A stretch of 41,073 nucleotides of DNA from an uncultured Prevotellaceae bacterium (lineage in GTDB: Bacteria > Bacteroidota > Bacteroidia > Bacteroidales > Bacteroidaceae): assembly GCA_902778255.1 (NCBI GenBank), contig CACYXD010000021.1, forward strand, positions 1 to 41,073, in the 5' to 3' direction. The position numbers were made by a program, and so were the translations under genes. The notes below the pieces were generated by a model, which did no database searches, was not told the origin of the DNA, and saw nothing but the letters and a program-made list of their open reading frames with translations. Positions 6,672-13,647 of the stretch are shown piece after piece; positions within the stretch are counted from its first letter, which is position 1, and each line of letters begins with the position of its first letter.

Positions 6672-7858
6672 ACTATTTTGTGTTCAACATCGTTGACGGC
6701 CTTGATAACTGTCTTCTCACGCATCTTGGCGTAGATTTTCATCAGCACTTTCGTGTCCTTCCAACCGCCAATGACCGCTATCACTTCTGGCTGTACTCCA
6801 GCGTTCAAGAGCATTGTCGCACCTGTGTGCCTGGCCCAATGTGTCGTGAGATGCTTGTCCAGCCCTGCTGCTTCGGCCATCTCCTTCAAAAACTCGTTGT
6901 ACTTTGCGTTGCTTATTATCTTACCACTGCTTTTTTTGTGAGTCGAGAAAGAAAGCGGGAGGCCGTTGTAACGTTCCAGTATCTCGATAGCTGGTGTCAA
7001 CAAAGGAATAGAAAACCGAACATTGGTCTTCTCACGGTGGCTATGATAAACCTTTTTGCCGTCCTCTTCCAGAATTTGACTCTTATTGAAACGTGCCAGG
7101 TCTGTGTAGGCAAGGCAGGTATAGGCCTGGAAGATGAACAGGTCTCGCACACGCTCCAGTCTATCGTCAGGCATCTTTGCCTCTTTGAGTTGTTTTAGTT
7201 CTTCCACCGTCAGGAACTTATCGATACTGCCGTCATAGTTCCCGTGATCGAGACGAACACCATCGTAGGGATCATACTTCACAAAACCCTCCTTGATGGC
7301 TTCGGCAATGAAACGCCGGATATACTTGTGATAGTTATGCCATCGGCTGGTAGCCTGAATACCTTTCTTGGTGAGGAACTTATCGAACGCAACAATGTTG
7401 TGTTGAGTCAGGTCTGCAAACGTGGTGATGCGTCCAAACTCCTCCAGTATGCGAGGAATTAGGTCGTAGCGGCCCTGCGCTATCTTCCCGATGCCGTGTT
7501 TGCGAATTTCGGCCTTCTCTTTGTAGTACTCTATGAACGTCATTGCCTTACGACGCTTCGCAGCAAGTTTTACAGGTATGGCGAATATGTCAATGTTGCC
7601 ATCGTCGATCATATCGTAGATGACCTGTCGGACATCAACCATTAGTTTGTCGAGCGTTTTATTGAGGATGGCAGCATCCAGACGGTTCACCACCCGGCCA
7701 CGTTGCCATTCCTTCGGAAACAAACGAATACCGGTCGAGAGGTATTTCTGCTTGTTCTTGTAGGCTATCCGAAGCTCTATGACAGCATCATGTGTCGGTG
7801 AGGCTTTGCCATATCGATTATATATATAGGTGAGAATAGGTTGTCTGATTCCTTCCAT
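6668..7858 (-). CDS. int: Tyrosine recombinase / integrase of the mobile element
   Basis: 396 residues with an N-terminal arm-binding region, a SAM-like core-binding domain (about 105-200) and a C-terminal catalytic domain. Catalytic residues seen are H340 and R343 (HWARH), W366 (GGWKD) and nucleophile Y375 (KIYAKM). The usual first Arg is replaced by A250 in AYTCLAYTDL, a departure also known in the CTnDOT integrase group. It catalyses integration and, with an excisionase, excision. It starts 2 bp after the excisionase-like gene, so both are in one operon driven from the shared-box promoter at 8136-8206. Confidence 0.92.
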   Translation of the reverse strand: MEGIRQPILTYIYNRYGKASPTHDAVIELRIAYKNKQKYLSTGIRLFPKEWQRGRVVNRLDAAILNKTLDKLMVDVRQVIYDMIDDGNIDIFAIPVKLAAKRRKAMTFIEYYKEKAEIRKHGIGKIAQGRYDLIPRILEEFGRITTFADLTQHNIVAFDKFLTKKGIQATSRWHNYHKYIRRFIAEAIKEGFVKYDPYDGVRLDHGNYDGSIDKFLTVEELKQLKEAKMPDDRLERVRDLFIFQAYTCLAYTDLARFNKSQILEEDGKKVYHSHREKTNVRFSIPLLTPAIEILERYNGLPLSFSTHKKSSGKIISNAKYNEFLKEMAEAAGLDKHLTTHWARHTGATMLLNAGVQPEVIAVIGGWKDTKVLMKIYAKMREKTVIKAVNDVEHKIV

Positions 7859-7860
7859 GA

Positions 7861-8112
7861 TTATGCTTGCTTAAACTCATTCAGGAGTGCATCACGCTTG
7901 AACATGATACGTCCCTGTTTACGGTCACCTGCCTTCATGTGCGGGTACCTATCCTTTACTTGGCGTAGATAGTTAGCAGACACACCGAGTATTCGAGCCG
8001 CTTCCTCGGTATCGACGTATTCTGTCTCTGCCAGATTACCAACACCCTTCAACTTCTTCACTACCTGATCGGCCACCAGAGCAGCCAATACGCTAATCTC
8101 TTCCTTGTTCAT
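7861..8112 (-). CDS. Helix-turn-helix excisionase-like protein
   Basis: 83 residues. The segment YVDTEEAARILGVSANYLRQVK is a MerR/excisionase-type helix-turn-helix (HTH_17 pattern), followed by GRIMFKRDALLNEF, the typical wing and end. It probably bends DNA at the attachment site to direct excision and may regulate the operon. Its promoter is one of the three shared-box promoters of the element. It precedes the integrase by 2 bp. A purely regulatory role is the alternative. Confidence 0.8.
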   Translation of the reverse strand: MNKEEISVLAALVADQVVKKLKGVGNLAETEYVDTEEAARILGVSANYLRQVKDRYPHMKAGDRKQGRIMFKRDALLNEFKQA

Positions 8113-8135
8113 ATAATAAGTTTTATTATCTGCTG

Positions 8136-8206
8136 CAAAGAAACGGAATTTTTTTGTTTTAGAGGGTCTTGCAAAATTTTAAGTCGTATATTAACGTTTT
8201 CACGAC
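8136..8206 (-). promoter_or_regulatory. Element promoter B: shared upstream box plus -7-like box before excisionase/integrase
   Basis: On the minus strand, GTCGTGAAAACGTTAATATA begins at 8206 and the -7-like TTTCTTTG begins at 8143, 63 nt apart. The box continues to an imperfect dyad GTCGT-N14-ACGAC. TTTTGCA lies at the same offset as in the mobA promoter. The excisionase-like ATG at 8112 follows after 23 nt. Confidence 0.65.
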
Positions 8207-8239
8207 CCACCAAACGTGCTTTTGGCTATTTTGATGGTG

Positions 8240-8434
8240 TTATTGAACAATTCTTCGTGAAAAATGAGTTGTTTTCTCAGATGTTTTTGGATGTAGTTTG
8301 GTCAAACTCTGTAGCTGGTCTAATAACTTTCCTACGACTTTCGTGTCCACGTCCTTAGCCCCATCACGCATAGCGATAGATACACCGACGTTCCTACCGT
8401 CGATTTTTACAGTTACATCAAATGTTGCTTTCAT
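8240..8434 (-). CDS. Small hypothetical protein next to the excisionase gene
   Basis: 64 residues, MKATFDVTVKIDGRNVGVSI..., with an alternating hydrophobic pattern suggesting a beta-rich start and a basic tail. An AGAGGT ribosome-binding-like run lies just before the ATG. It is transcribed in the same direction as excisionase/integrase, but the shared-box promoter lies between them. No family was recognised. It sits at the right end of the element, 180 bp from tRNA-Lys. Confidence 0.5.
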   Translation of the reverse strand: MKATFDVTVKIDGRNVGVSIAMRDGAKDVDTKVVGKLLDQLQSLTKLHPKTSEKTTHFSRRIVQ

Positions 8435-8577
8435 ACCTCTAATTAATTTATAATTTGAAAATGTATATTCTAACTTGCATCATCATATAAGACATACTAT
8501 GCACTTTTAGAGGTAGCGGATTTTATATAAATCTGATTATCAGTTAGTTATATTTGTAAAATGTTGATAATCAGGCA

Positions 8578-8606
8578 CTAAAAAAGGGAACCTGATTGGC
8601 TCCCTT
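8578..8606 (-). terminator. Rho-independent terminator after tRNA-Lys
   Basis: On the minus strand AAGGGAGCC pairs with GGTTCCCTT around a 5-nt loop, followed by TTTTTT (plus-strand A run at 8578-8583). It lies 11 nt past the CCA end of the tRNA. Confidence 0.8.
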
Positions 8607-8616
8607 AACGTGGTTC

Positions 8617-8692
8617 TGGTGATCCGCTTGGGGTTCGAACCCAAGACCCCAACATTAAAAGTGTTGTGCTCTACCGACTGAGCTAGCGGATC
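8617..8692 (-). tRNA. tRNA-Lys (anticodon TTT)
   Basis: A complete cloverleaf reads on the minus strand: 7-bp acceptor GATCCGC/GCGGATC, D-arm GCTC-AGTCGGTA-GAGC, anticodon stem CAACA/TGTTG with loop CTTTTAA giving anticodon TTT, T-arm TTGGG-TTCGAAC-CCCAA, discriminator A and an encoded CCA. Its 3' end faces the integrase module, a common insertion site for such elements. No second copy of the tRNA 3' end was found inside the window, so the attachment site is not proven. Confidence 0.95.
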
Positions 8693-8768
8693 AACCTTAG
8701 GGGTGCAATGATGGTGCAAGCCGAATGCAGAAAACGTGCTTTTTGCTGAGGCGAAGCCCATCTTCGCG

Positions 8769-8797
8769 GTCGATTTTAAAAATCGACTGCAAAGGTA
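8769..8797 (-). promoter_or_regulatory. tRNA-Lys promoter with a palindrome at the start point
   Basis: TACCTTTG reads on the minus strand at 8797-8790, with a TTTG-type -33 about 20 bp upstream (8817-8820). GTCGATTTT-A-AAAATCGAC (8769-8787) is a perfect 9-bp inverted repeat over the expected transcription start. A GCGAAG/CTTCGC stem (8751-8767) follows in the leader. Confidence 0.6.
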
Positions 8798-8822
8798 CTA
8801 ACTTTTTTTGAACCTGCCAAAT

Positions 8823-9926
8823 TTATTTGGATGATTTTTCGGATTCCGCCTCAATTTCCTTGTTCTCACGGGTGATATACCGCTGGTAATAGGCCATGAG
8901 CAGGGTGGTGGCTGGCAATGCGATGATGAGGCCGATAAAGCCGAGCAGCGCTCCCCAGATGGAGAGTGACAGGAGCAGGATGGCGGGGTTGAGGCGCATG
9001 GCCTTGCCCATGACGTAGGGTGTGACCACCAGGTCGATGATGACCTGTACGATGGCAAAGACAGCCACGGCCATGGCGAAGATAATCCAGAAGTTCTGTC
9101 CTGTGTCGGCTGCTTTGAGCAAGGCCAGCAGGGCGGTGGGAATCAAGGCGAAGGTGTGGAGATAGGGCACCAGGTCGAGGATGCCGATAAGGATTCCCAG
9201 GCCGATGGCCATCGGGAAGTCGATAATCGTAAAGCCGATACAGAACAGCACGCCCATGATAAAGGCCACCATGCCCTGTCCGCGGATATAGTTGCTCAGT
9301 TCGCGCTCGGCATCCTTAGCCAGTTCGCTCCAGAACGGGCGCACTTTCTTTGGGAATATCTTGATCCAGTTTTCCGTCAGGTACTCGTAGTCCATCAGGA
9401 TAAAGAACATATACAGCAGGGTGATCAGCGACGCCACGATGCTGATGATGATGCTGGCTGTCTGGCCTACCACGCTGAACATCTGTGGCAGGGCATCTTT
9501 CAGGCTTTCTGTAAACCGCTCGCTGCGAATATAGTCTTCCAGCTCGTGGCGGTGCTCCTGTGTCCATTGTCCGATAGCCTCGGGGATGTTGTCGATCTTT
9601 GTCGTGGTATGGATATAGGTGGTGAAGAGTTCGCTGAGGCGCTGGAACTGTTCTATCATAGGCGGGATGATGAGCCACGCCACGCCCGTGAGGATGGCGA
9701 TGACCACCACCAGCGTGACGATGATGCTGAGCACGCGGCCAGGCACGTGGAGCTTGTATTGCACGAACCTTACCATCGGGTAGAGCAGGTAGGCCAGCAG
9801 CCACGCCACGGCAAAGGGCAGCAACACGCTGCCCAGGTAGTTGATAAGGACGATGACGCCTAAAGCCAGCAGCGCATAGCCCAGCCAGCGTACAAACTTG
9901 TCGAAGGTGATGGGTTGGTCGTACAT
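8823..9926 (-). CDS. AI-2E family transporter (PerM/UPF0118-like)
   Basis: 367 residues in the inner membrane with about eight hydrophobic segments: two near the N-terminus, one near 65-90, then a soluble region (about 95-150) and a C-terminal bundle with SIIISIVASLITLLYMFFILMDYEYL, GILIGILDLVPYLHTF and the late LVVTPYVMGKAMRLNP motif. This is the family layout of AI-2 exporter/TqsA-like and Na+/H+ antiporter-like proteins; the substrate cannot be read. It starts 6 bp after the tdk stop codon and is probably co-transcribed with tdk. Confidence 0.9.
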   Translation of the reverse strand: MYDQPITFDKFVRWLGYALLALGVIVLINYLGSVLLPFAVAWLLAYLLYPMVRFVQYKLHVPGRVLSIIVTLVVVIAILTGVAWLIIPPMIEQFQRLSELFTTYIHTTTKIDNIPEAIGQWTQEHRHELEDYIRSERFTESLKDALPQMFSVVGQTASIIISIVASLITLLYMFFILMDYEYLTENWIKIFPKKVRPFWSELAKDAERELSNYIRGQGMVAFIMGVLFCIGFTIIDFPMAIGLGILIGILDLVPYLHTFALIPTALLALLKAADTGQNFWIIFAMAVAVFAIVQVIIDLVVTPYVMGKAMRLNPAILLLSLSIWGALLGFIGLIIALPATTLLMAYYQRYITRENKEIEAESEKSSK

Positions 9927-9932
9927 GGTGGT

Positions 9933-10526
9933 TTACTGTTTGTTTTGGTCTTCTTGCAGGGCTTTCTGGTAGCACTCGCGGCAGAGGGGCTCGTATTCCT
10001 GCGTCTCGCCCAGGAGCACACGCTTGTCGGAGAGCACCTTGCGATGACTGACGTAGGCCAGCGAACCGCACTTCACGCAGATGGCGTGGACCTTGGTCAC
10101 ATCGTCGGCAATGGCGCAAAGGGCAGGCATGGGGCCGAAGGGCTGTCCGCGGAAGTCCATGTCGAGCCCGGCAATGATGACGCGCACGCCACGGTTGGCC
10201 AGCTGGTTGCACACATCTACGATGCCATCATCGAAGAACTGCGCCTCGTCGATGCCCACCACGTCGATATCGCTGCTGAGCAGCAGGATGCTGGCCGACG
10301 AGTCGATAGGCGTCGATTGGATATGTTTCTGGTCGTGGCTCACCACGTCTTCTTCCGAATAGCGCACGTCGATGGCGGGCTTGAAAATCTCTACCCGCTG
10401 CTTGGCGAACTGGGCACGGCGCATACGGCGTATCAGTTCTTCCGTCTTGCCCGAGAACATCGAGCCGCACACTACTTCTATTCTGCCTGGGCGGTGTGCC
10501 TCGCCCGTTGTTGGATATGTAATCAT
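9933..10526 (-). CDS. tdk: Thymidine kinase
   Basis: 197 residues. It phosphorylates thymidine to dTMP in pyrimidine salvage. The P-loop GSMFSGKT lies at residues 21-28, the Walker B-like GIDEAQFF follows, and the C-terminal lasso carries a zinc-type pair CVKCG plus LCREC, as in type II (human TK1-like) kinases. Promoter TATCTTTG (10538-10531) ends only 4 nt before the ATG, so the mRNA is probably leaderless or nearly so. It is first in an operon with the AI-2E family gene and divergent from rsmI. Confidence 0.95.
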   Translation of the reverse strand: MITYPTTGEAHRPGRIEVVCGSMFSGKTEELIRRMRRAQFAKQRVEIFKPAIDVRYSEEDVVSHDQKHIQSTPIDSSASILLLSSDIDVVGIDEAQFFDDGIVDVCNQLANRGVRVIIAGLDMDFRGQPFGPMPALCAIADDVTKVHAICVKCGSLAYVSHRKVLSDKRVLLGETQEYEPLCRECYQKALQEDQNKQ

Positions 10527-10530
10527 GGTG

Positions 10531-10538
10531 CAAAGATA
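10531..10538 (-). promoter_or_regulatory. -7 box of tdk
   Basis: TATCTTTG on the minus strand; the box ends 4 nt from the tdk start codon. Confidence 0.6.
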
Positions 10539-10548
10539 CGTCTTTTTA

Positions 10549-10590
10549 AGAAGTTAAAGAAGTTAAAGGAGTTAAAGGGAGTTAAAGGAC
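10549..10590. repeat. GTTAAAG tandem repeat between tdk and rsmI
   Basis: Four imperfect tandem units of about 10-11 bp (AAGTTAAAG/GAGTTAAAGG) fill the divergent spacer. The irregular unit length suggests slippage-prone DNA rather than an ordered operator array. Confidence 0.6.
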
Positions 10591-10612
10591 AATAGTTTTG
10601 CGCGATTTTTTT

Positions 10613-10620
10613 TACCTTTG
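10613..10620 (+). promoter_or_regulatory. -7 box of rsmI
   Basis: TACCTTTG lies 8 nt before the rsmI ATG at 10629, leaving almost no leader. No clear -33 at standard spacing. Confidence 0.6.
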
Positions 10621-10628
10621 CAGCCGAA

Positions 10629-11300
10629 ATGGGCATGTTATATATTGTACCCACGCCTGTGGGCAACATGGAGGATATGACGCTGCGCGCCATCCGTATC
10701 CTGAAAGAGGCCGACTTGGTGCTGGCCGAGGATACCCGTACGTCGGGCATCCTGCTGAAGCATTTTGAGATCAAGAACCAGCTGATGTCGCACCATAAGT
10801 TCAATGAGCATGGTACGAGTGCGGGCATCGTGCAGCGCTTGCTGGCTGGTCAGACCATAGCCTTGATCAGCGATGCAGGCACGCCAGGCATCAGCGACCC
10901 GGGCTTCTTCCTGGTGCGTGAGGCCGTGCGCGCAGGCATAGAGGTGCAGACATTGCCCGGCGCAACGGCATTCGTGCCTGCCTTGGTGAGCAGCGGACTG
11001 CCCTGCGACCGCTTTTGTTTCGAGGGCTTCCTGCCTCAGAAGAAAGGCCGTAAGACCAAGTTGGAATCCCTTATCAATGAAGACCGTACGATGATTTTCT
11101 ATGAGTCGCCCTATCGGTTGGTGAAGACGCTGGAGCAGTTTGCCGAGGTGTATGGCGCCGATCGTCAGGTCAGCGTGTGCCGTGAGATATCAAAAGTTCA
11201 CGAGGAGAGCGTCAGGGGCTCGCTGGAAGAGGTGATTGCTCATTTCAAGGAGAAGGAGCCCAAGGGCGAGATCGTGATCGTATTGGCAGGGAAGAGTTAG
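10629..11300 (+). CDS. rsmI: 16S rRNA (cytidine1402-2'-O)-methyltransferase
   Basis: 223 residues of the SAM-dependent tetrapyrrole methylase fold: YIVPTPVGNMEDMTLRA at the start, AEDTRTSG, ISDAGTPGISDPG in the middle, and FYESPYRLVKTL. RsmI methylates the ribose of C1402 in the 16S decoding centre together with RsmH. The ATG at 10629 is used; an ATG at 10635 (MLYIV) is also possible. The length is slightly short compared with proteobacterial RsmI, which carries a C-terminal extension. Confidence 0.95.
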   Translation: MGMLYIVPTPVGNMEDMTLRAIRILKEADLVLAEDTRTSGILLKHFEIKNQLMSHHKFNEHGTSAGIVQRLLAGQTIALISDAGTPGISDPGFFLVREAVRAGIEVQTLPGATAFVPALVSSGLPCDRFCFEGFLPQKKGRKTKLESLINEDRTMIFYESPYRLVKTLEQFAEVYGADRQVSVCREISKVHEESVRGSLEEVIAHFKEKEPKGEIVIVLAGKS

Positions 11301-11378
11301 GAGTTAAGAATTAGGAGTTAAGAATTAAGAGTTGTCGGCTTTCAGCCGATTAGGAATTAGGAATTAAGAGTTAAGAAT
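11297..11378. repeat. GAATTAAGAGTTAAG-type repeats with a central hairpin
   Basis: Low-complexity GAATTA(G/A)GA/GTTAAGA units flank a TCGGCT-TTC-AGCCGA hairpin (11335-11349). There is no T-run, so it is a weak terminator candidate for rsmI. A similar run (CTTAATTCTTAATTC) lies at about 15448-15475 between pssA and psd. Confidence 0.5.
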
Positions 11379-11381
11379 TAT

Positions 11382-12233
11382 ATGAAGAAGTTTTTATTTT
11401 TTGCATTGAGCGCGTTGATGCTCGTAGCGTGTAAGGACAGCGTGAACACGCAGGAGACGGCAGACCTGAACCAGCGTATCGACTCGCTGACACGTGTGAA
11501 TGTCCAGAAAGACAATGAAATCAACGATATGCTCGAGACCCTCAATAGTGTGGAGGAAGGCTTCCGTGCCATCAACGAGGCTCAGGGACGCGTGACCCTA
11601 GAGCGCCGTGGCGAGGGTGCCAACGCCAATGAGCGTATCAAAGAGAATATGCAGTTTATCCAGCAGACGATGAATGAGAACAAGGAACTCATCAACAAGT
11701 TGCGCCTGCGTGTGCGTGAGAGCAGCATCGCCAGCGAACAGCTGCGCAAGACCATCGAGAACCTGACGGCTCAGATGGTGGAAAAGGAGAATGAGTTGAA
11801 GGTGCTGCGCGACGAGTTGGCTGCCAAGGACATCCATATCGCCGAACTCGACGAGCAGGTGACGCAGTTGAACGAGGATGTCATAGAGCTGAAGGACGAC
11901 AAGGCCCGCAAAGAGGAGACCATCAGTCAGCAGGACAAGGACCTGAACACCGCCTGGTATGTCTTTGGCACCAAGCGTGAGCTGAAAGAGCAAAAGATAC
12001 TGCAGAGCGGCGAGGTGCTGCAGGGCAACTTCAACAAGAACTACTTCACGAAGATTGATATCCGTGTTGACAAGGAAATCAAACTGATGTCACGCGACGC
12101 CAAGTTGCTCACCAACCATCCTGCTGGTTCTTACACCTTGAATCGTGATGCCAACAAGCAATATGTGCTGCGCATCACTAACCCCCAGCAGTTCTGGAGC
12201 ACCAGTAAGTATCTGGTTGTTCAGGTGAAGTAA
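11382..12233 (+). CDS. Coiled-coil lipoprotein
   Basis: 283 residues. The signal peptide MKKFLFFALSALMLVAC ends in an LVAC lipobox, so Cys17 is lipidated. Residues about 25-190 form an almost continuous heptad-like coiled coil (LNQRIDSLTRV ... LRDELAAKDIHIAELDEQV), followed by a compact C-terminal domain (AWYVFGTKRELKEQKIL ... FWSTSKYLVVQVK). It resembles conserved Bacteroidales periplasmic coiled-coil lipoproteins of unknown function. It probably spans or organises envelope layers; the exact role is unknown. A terminator shared with tadA follows. Confidence 0.85.
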   Translation: MKKFLFFALSALMLVACKDSVNTQETADLNQRIDSLTRVNVQKDNEINDMLETLNSVEEGFRAINEAQGRVTLERRGEGANANERIKENMQFIQQTMNENKELINKLRLRVRESSIASEQLRKTIENLTAQMVEKENELKVLRDELAAKDIHIAELDEQVTQLNEDVIELKDDKARKEETISQQDKDLNTAWYVFGTKRELKEQKILQSGEVLQGNFNKNYFTKIDIRVDKEIKLMSRDAKLLTNHPAGSYTLNRDANKQYVLRITNPQQFWSTSKYLVVQVK

Positions 12234-12245
12234 TAATTTAGAATT

Positions 12246-12272
12246 AAAAAAGCAGGCTTATCGCCTGCTTTT
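12246..12272. terminator. Bidirectional terminator between lipoprotein gene and tadA
   Basis: AAAAGCAGGC (12248-12257) pairs with GCCTGCTTTT (12263-12272) around TTATC. A/T runs on both sides serve the two convergent genes; the hairpin covers the tadA stop codon. Confidence 0.85.
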
Positions 12273-12701
12273 AAAGAACTCTTGCATTAGTTGGCGGCAT
12301 TCTTCTTCAAGGATGCCGCCAATGCATTCTGCCTTGGGGTGCAGCACGCGTGGGGCATATTCCTGAAAGCCGCGCTTGGGGTCGGCAGCACCATAAACAA
12401 TACGAGGCACCTGCGCCCAACCAATAGCACCAGCACACATAGGGCAGGGCTCCACGGTGACGTAGAGTGTACAGTCGGTCAAGTATTTGCCGCCCAATTC
12501 GTTAGCAGCCATCGTGATAGCCTGCATCTCGGCATGAGCCGTCACGTCGCAGAGCGTCTCCGTCAGATTATGTGCTCTGGCAATAATCCTGTCTTTACAC
12601 ACAATGATGGCGCCGATGGGAATCTCCCCCTCGTCAAAAGCCTGCTGAGCCTCGCTCAGCGCCTTCAGCATATATTGCTCGTCTTTGTTTTTTTCTTCCA
12701 T
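12258..12701 (-). CDS. tadA: tRNA-specific adenosine deaminase
   Basis: 147 residues from the ATG at 12701. It converts A34 to inosine in the tRNA-Arg wobble position. Zinc ligands are H56, C86 and C89 (HAEMQAI and PCPMCAGAI), with proton-shuttle E58. An in-frame upstream start at 12773 would add 24 residues encoded mostly by octanucleotide repeats (KNRKIEKSKNQKK) and is not typical of the family. A guanine or cytosine deaminase is the alternative, but the PCPMCAGAI context fits TadA. Confidence 0.9.
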   Translation of the reverse strand: MEEKNKDEQYMLKALSEAQQAFDEGEIPIGAIIVCKDRIIARAHNLTETLCDVTAHAEMQAITMAANELGGKYLTDCTLYVTVEPCPMCAGAIGWAQVPRIVYGAADPKRGFQEYAPRVLHPKAECIGGILEEECRQLMQEFFKSRR

Positions 12702-12712
12702 TTCTTTTTTTT

Positions 12713-12744
12713 GATTTTTCGATTTTTCGATTTTTCGATTTTTC
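12713..12744. repeat. Four perfect GATTTTTC octanucleotide repeats before tadA
   Basis: Four head-to-tail copies of GATTTTTC lie between the tadA promoter box and its start codon. Eight is not a multiple of three, so a change in copy number would disconnect the upstream ATG at 12773 but leave the ATG at 12701 intact. Confidence 0.85.
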
Positions 12745-12770
12745 GAGGCCTCGATATGCCTTATCGGGTG

Positions 12771-12778
12771 CAAATATA
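12771..12778 (-). promoter_or_regulatory. -7 box of tadA
   Basis: TATATTTG on the minus strand at 12778-12771, with CAAA (TTTG on the minus strand) at 12802-12805 about 23 bp upstream. Confidence 0.55.
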
Positions 12779-12931
12779 CAATTTTATCCGCAATAATATT
12801 TCAAAACGGGTATAAATTTGTTGGTACAATTTTCTCTCTTGGCCTGTTTTGCCTCGCATTTCAGCCAAGGAATCAATCATCTTGTTTCTAAAAAATCGTT
12901 TGATGTGAGCAGATTTCTCGCAGAAAAGTTA

Positions 12932-12939
12932 TATCTTTG
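12932..12939 (+). promoter_or_regulatory. -7 box of birA
   Basis: TATCTTTG lies 4 nt before the GTG chosen as the birA start, so the mRNA would be essentially leaderless. The box lies inside a longer open frame that begins at 12818, which argues against that upstream start. Confidence 0.6.
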
Positions 12940-12943
12940 CAAC

Positions 12944-13642
12944 GTGGAATGGAAAATTGTGCATATTGACGAGACAGACTCTACGAATCGATGGATAAAA
13001 GAAAACGGTTCGGGAGATATGGTAGTCGTTGCCAATTACCAGACGGCAGGGCGTGGCTGCGGTACCAATAAATGGGAGAGCGAGCGAGGCAAAAACCTGC
13101 TTTTCTCCATTCTGACGCACCCTGTGGAGGTGCCAATCATGCGGCAGTTTCATATCTCGATGGCTATTTCGTTGGCTATCCTCGATGCGCTGGAACAGCA
13201 TATTGGCGATGTGAGTATCAAATGGCCTAATGATATCTACTGGCGCAACGGGAAACTGGGCGGCATTCTGATTGAGAATAGATTGCAGGGCGGATGTATC
13301 AAGGACTGTATCATCGGCATTGGCCTGAATGTGAACCAAGAGCAGTTTGTGAGCGACGCGCCGAATCCTATATCTCTGAAGCAGATTCATGGCGAAGAGA
13401 CTGACCGCGAACAATTGCTGAAGGATATCCTTGTTCGCTTTGAACAGTATATGAAGCAGGATGTGAAGGCTCGCTATCTGTCGCATCTCTATCGTCGTAA
13501 GGGCTTTCATCCCTACGCAGACAAGAACGGGGCGTTTATGGCCGAGATCATGGATGTGGAGGATGACGGACATCTGCTGTTGCGTGATGATAACGGACAG
13601 GAACGTCGGTATGCATTTAAGGAAGTAACATTTATAATTTAA
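12944..13642 (+). CDS. birA: Biotin-[acetyl-CoA-carboxylase] ligase, monofunctional
   Basis: 232 residues from a GTG at 12944. It attaches biotin to the carboxyl-carrier protein through biotinyl-AMP. The opening EWKIVHIDETDSTNRW matches family N-termini; the nucleotide loop appears as GRGCGTNKW and the core as IKWPNDIYWRNGKLGGILIE, with GIGLNVNQ further on. There is no N-terminal DNA-binding domain, so it is not a repressor. The open frame extends up to 12818, but that part contains the promoter box and has no homologous counterpart. It ends 5 bp before pyrH and is probably co-transcribed. Confidence 0.9.
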   Translation: MEWKIVHIDETDSTNRWIKENGSGDMVVVANYQTAGRGCGTNKWESERGKNLLFSILTHPVEVPIMRQFHISMAISLAILDALEQHIGDVSIKWPNDIYWRNGKLGGILIENRLQGGCIKDCIIGIGLNVNQEQFVSDAPNPISLKQIHGEETDREQLLKDILVRFEQYMKQDVKARYLSHLYRRKGFHPYADKNGAFMAEIMDVEDDGHLLLRDDNGQERRYAFKEVTFII

Positions 13643-13647
13643 TAACT

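Noticed and set aside
1571-8211. Direct repeats of about 40 bp at 1571-1611 and 8170-8210 as attL and attR of a 6.6-kb element
   Set aside because: A third copy lies in inverted orientation at 1866, and all three stand 63 bp from a -7 box of a gene. Promoter elements explain the pattern better than attachment sites.
9156-10212. Long plus- and minus-strand ORFs opposite or offset to the AI-2E transporter and tdk genes
   Set aside because: They are shadows of two well-recognised genes in GC-richer DNA and lack domains.
12818-12943. N-terminal extension of birA
   Set aside because: It contains the promoter box TATCTTTG and has no counterpart in the family; the GTG at 12944 gives the expected N-terminus.
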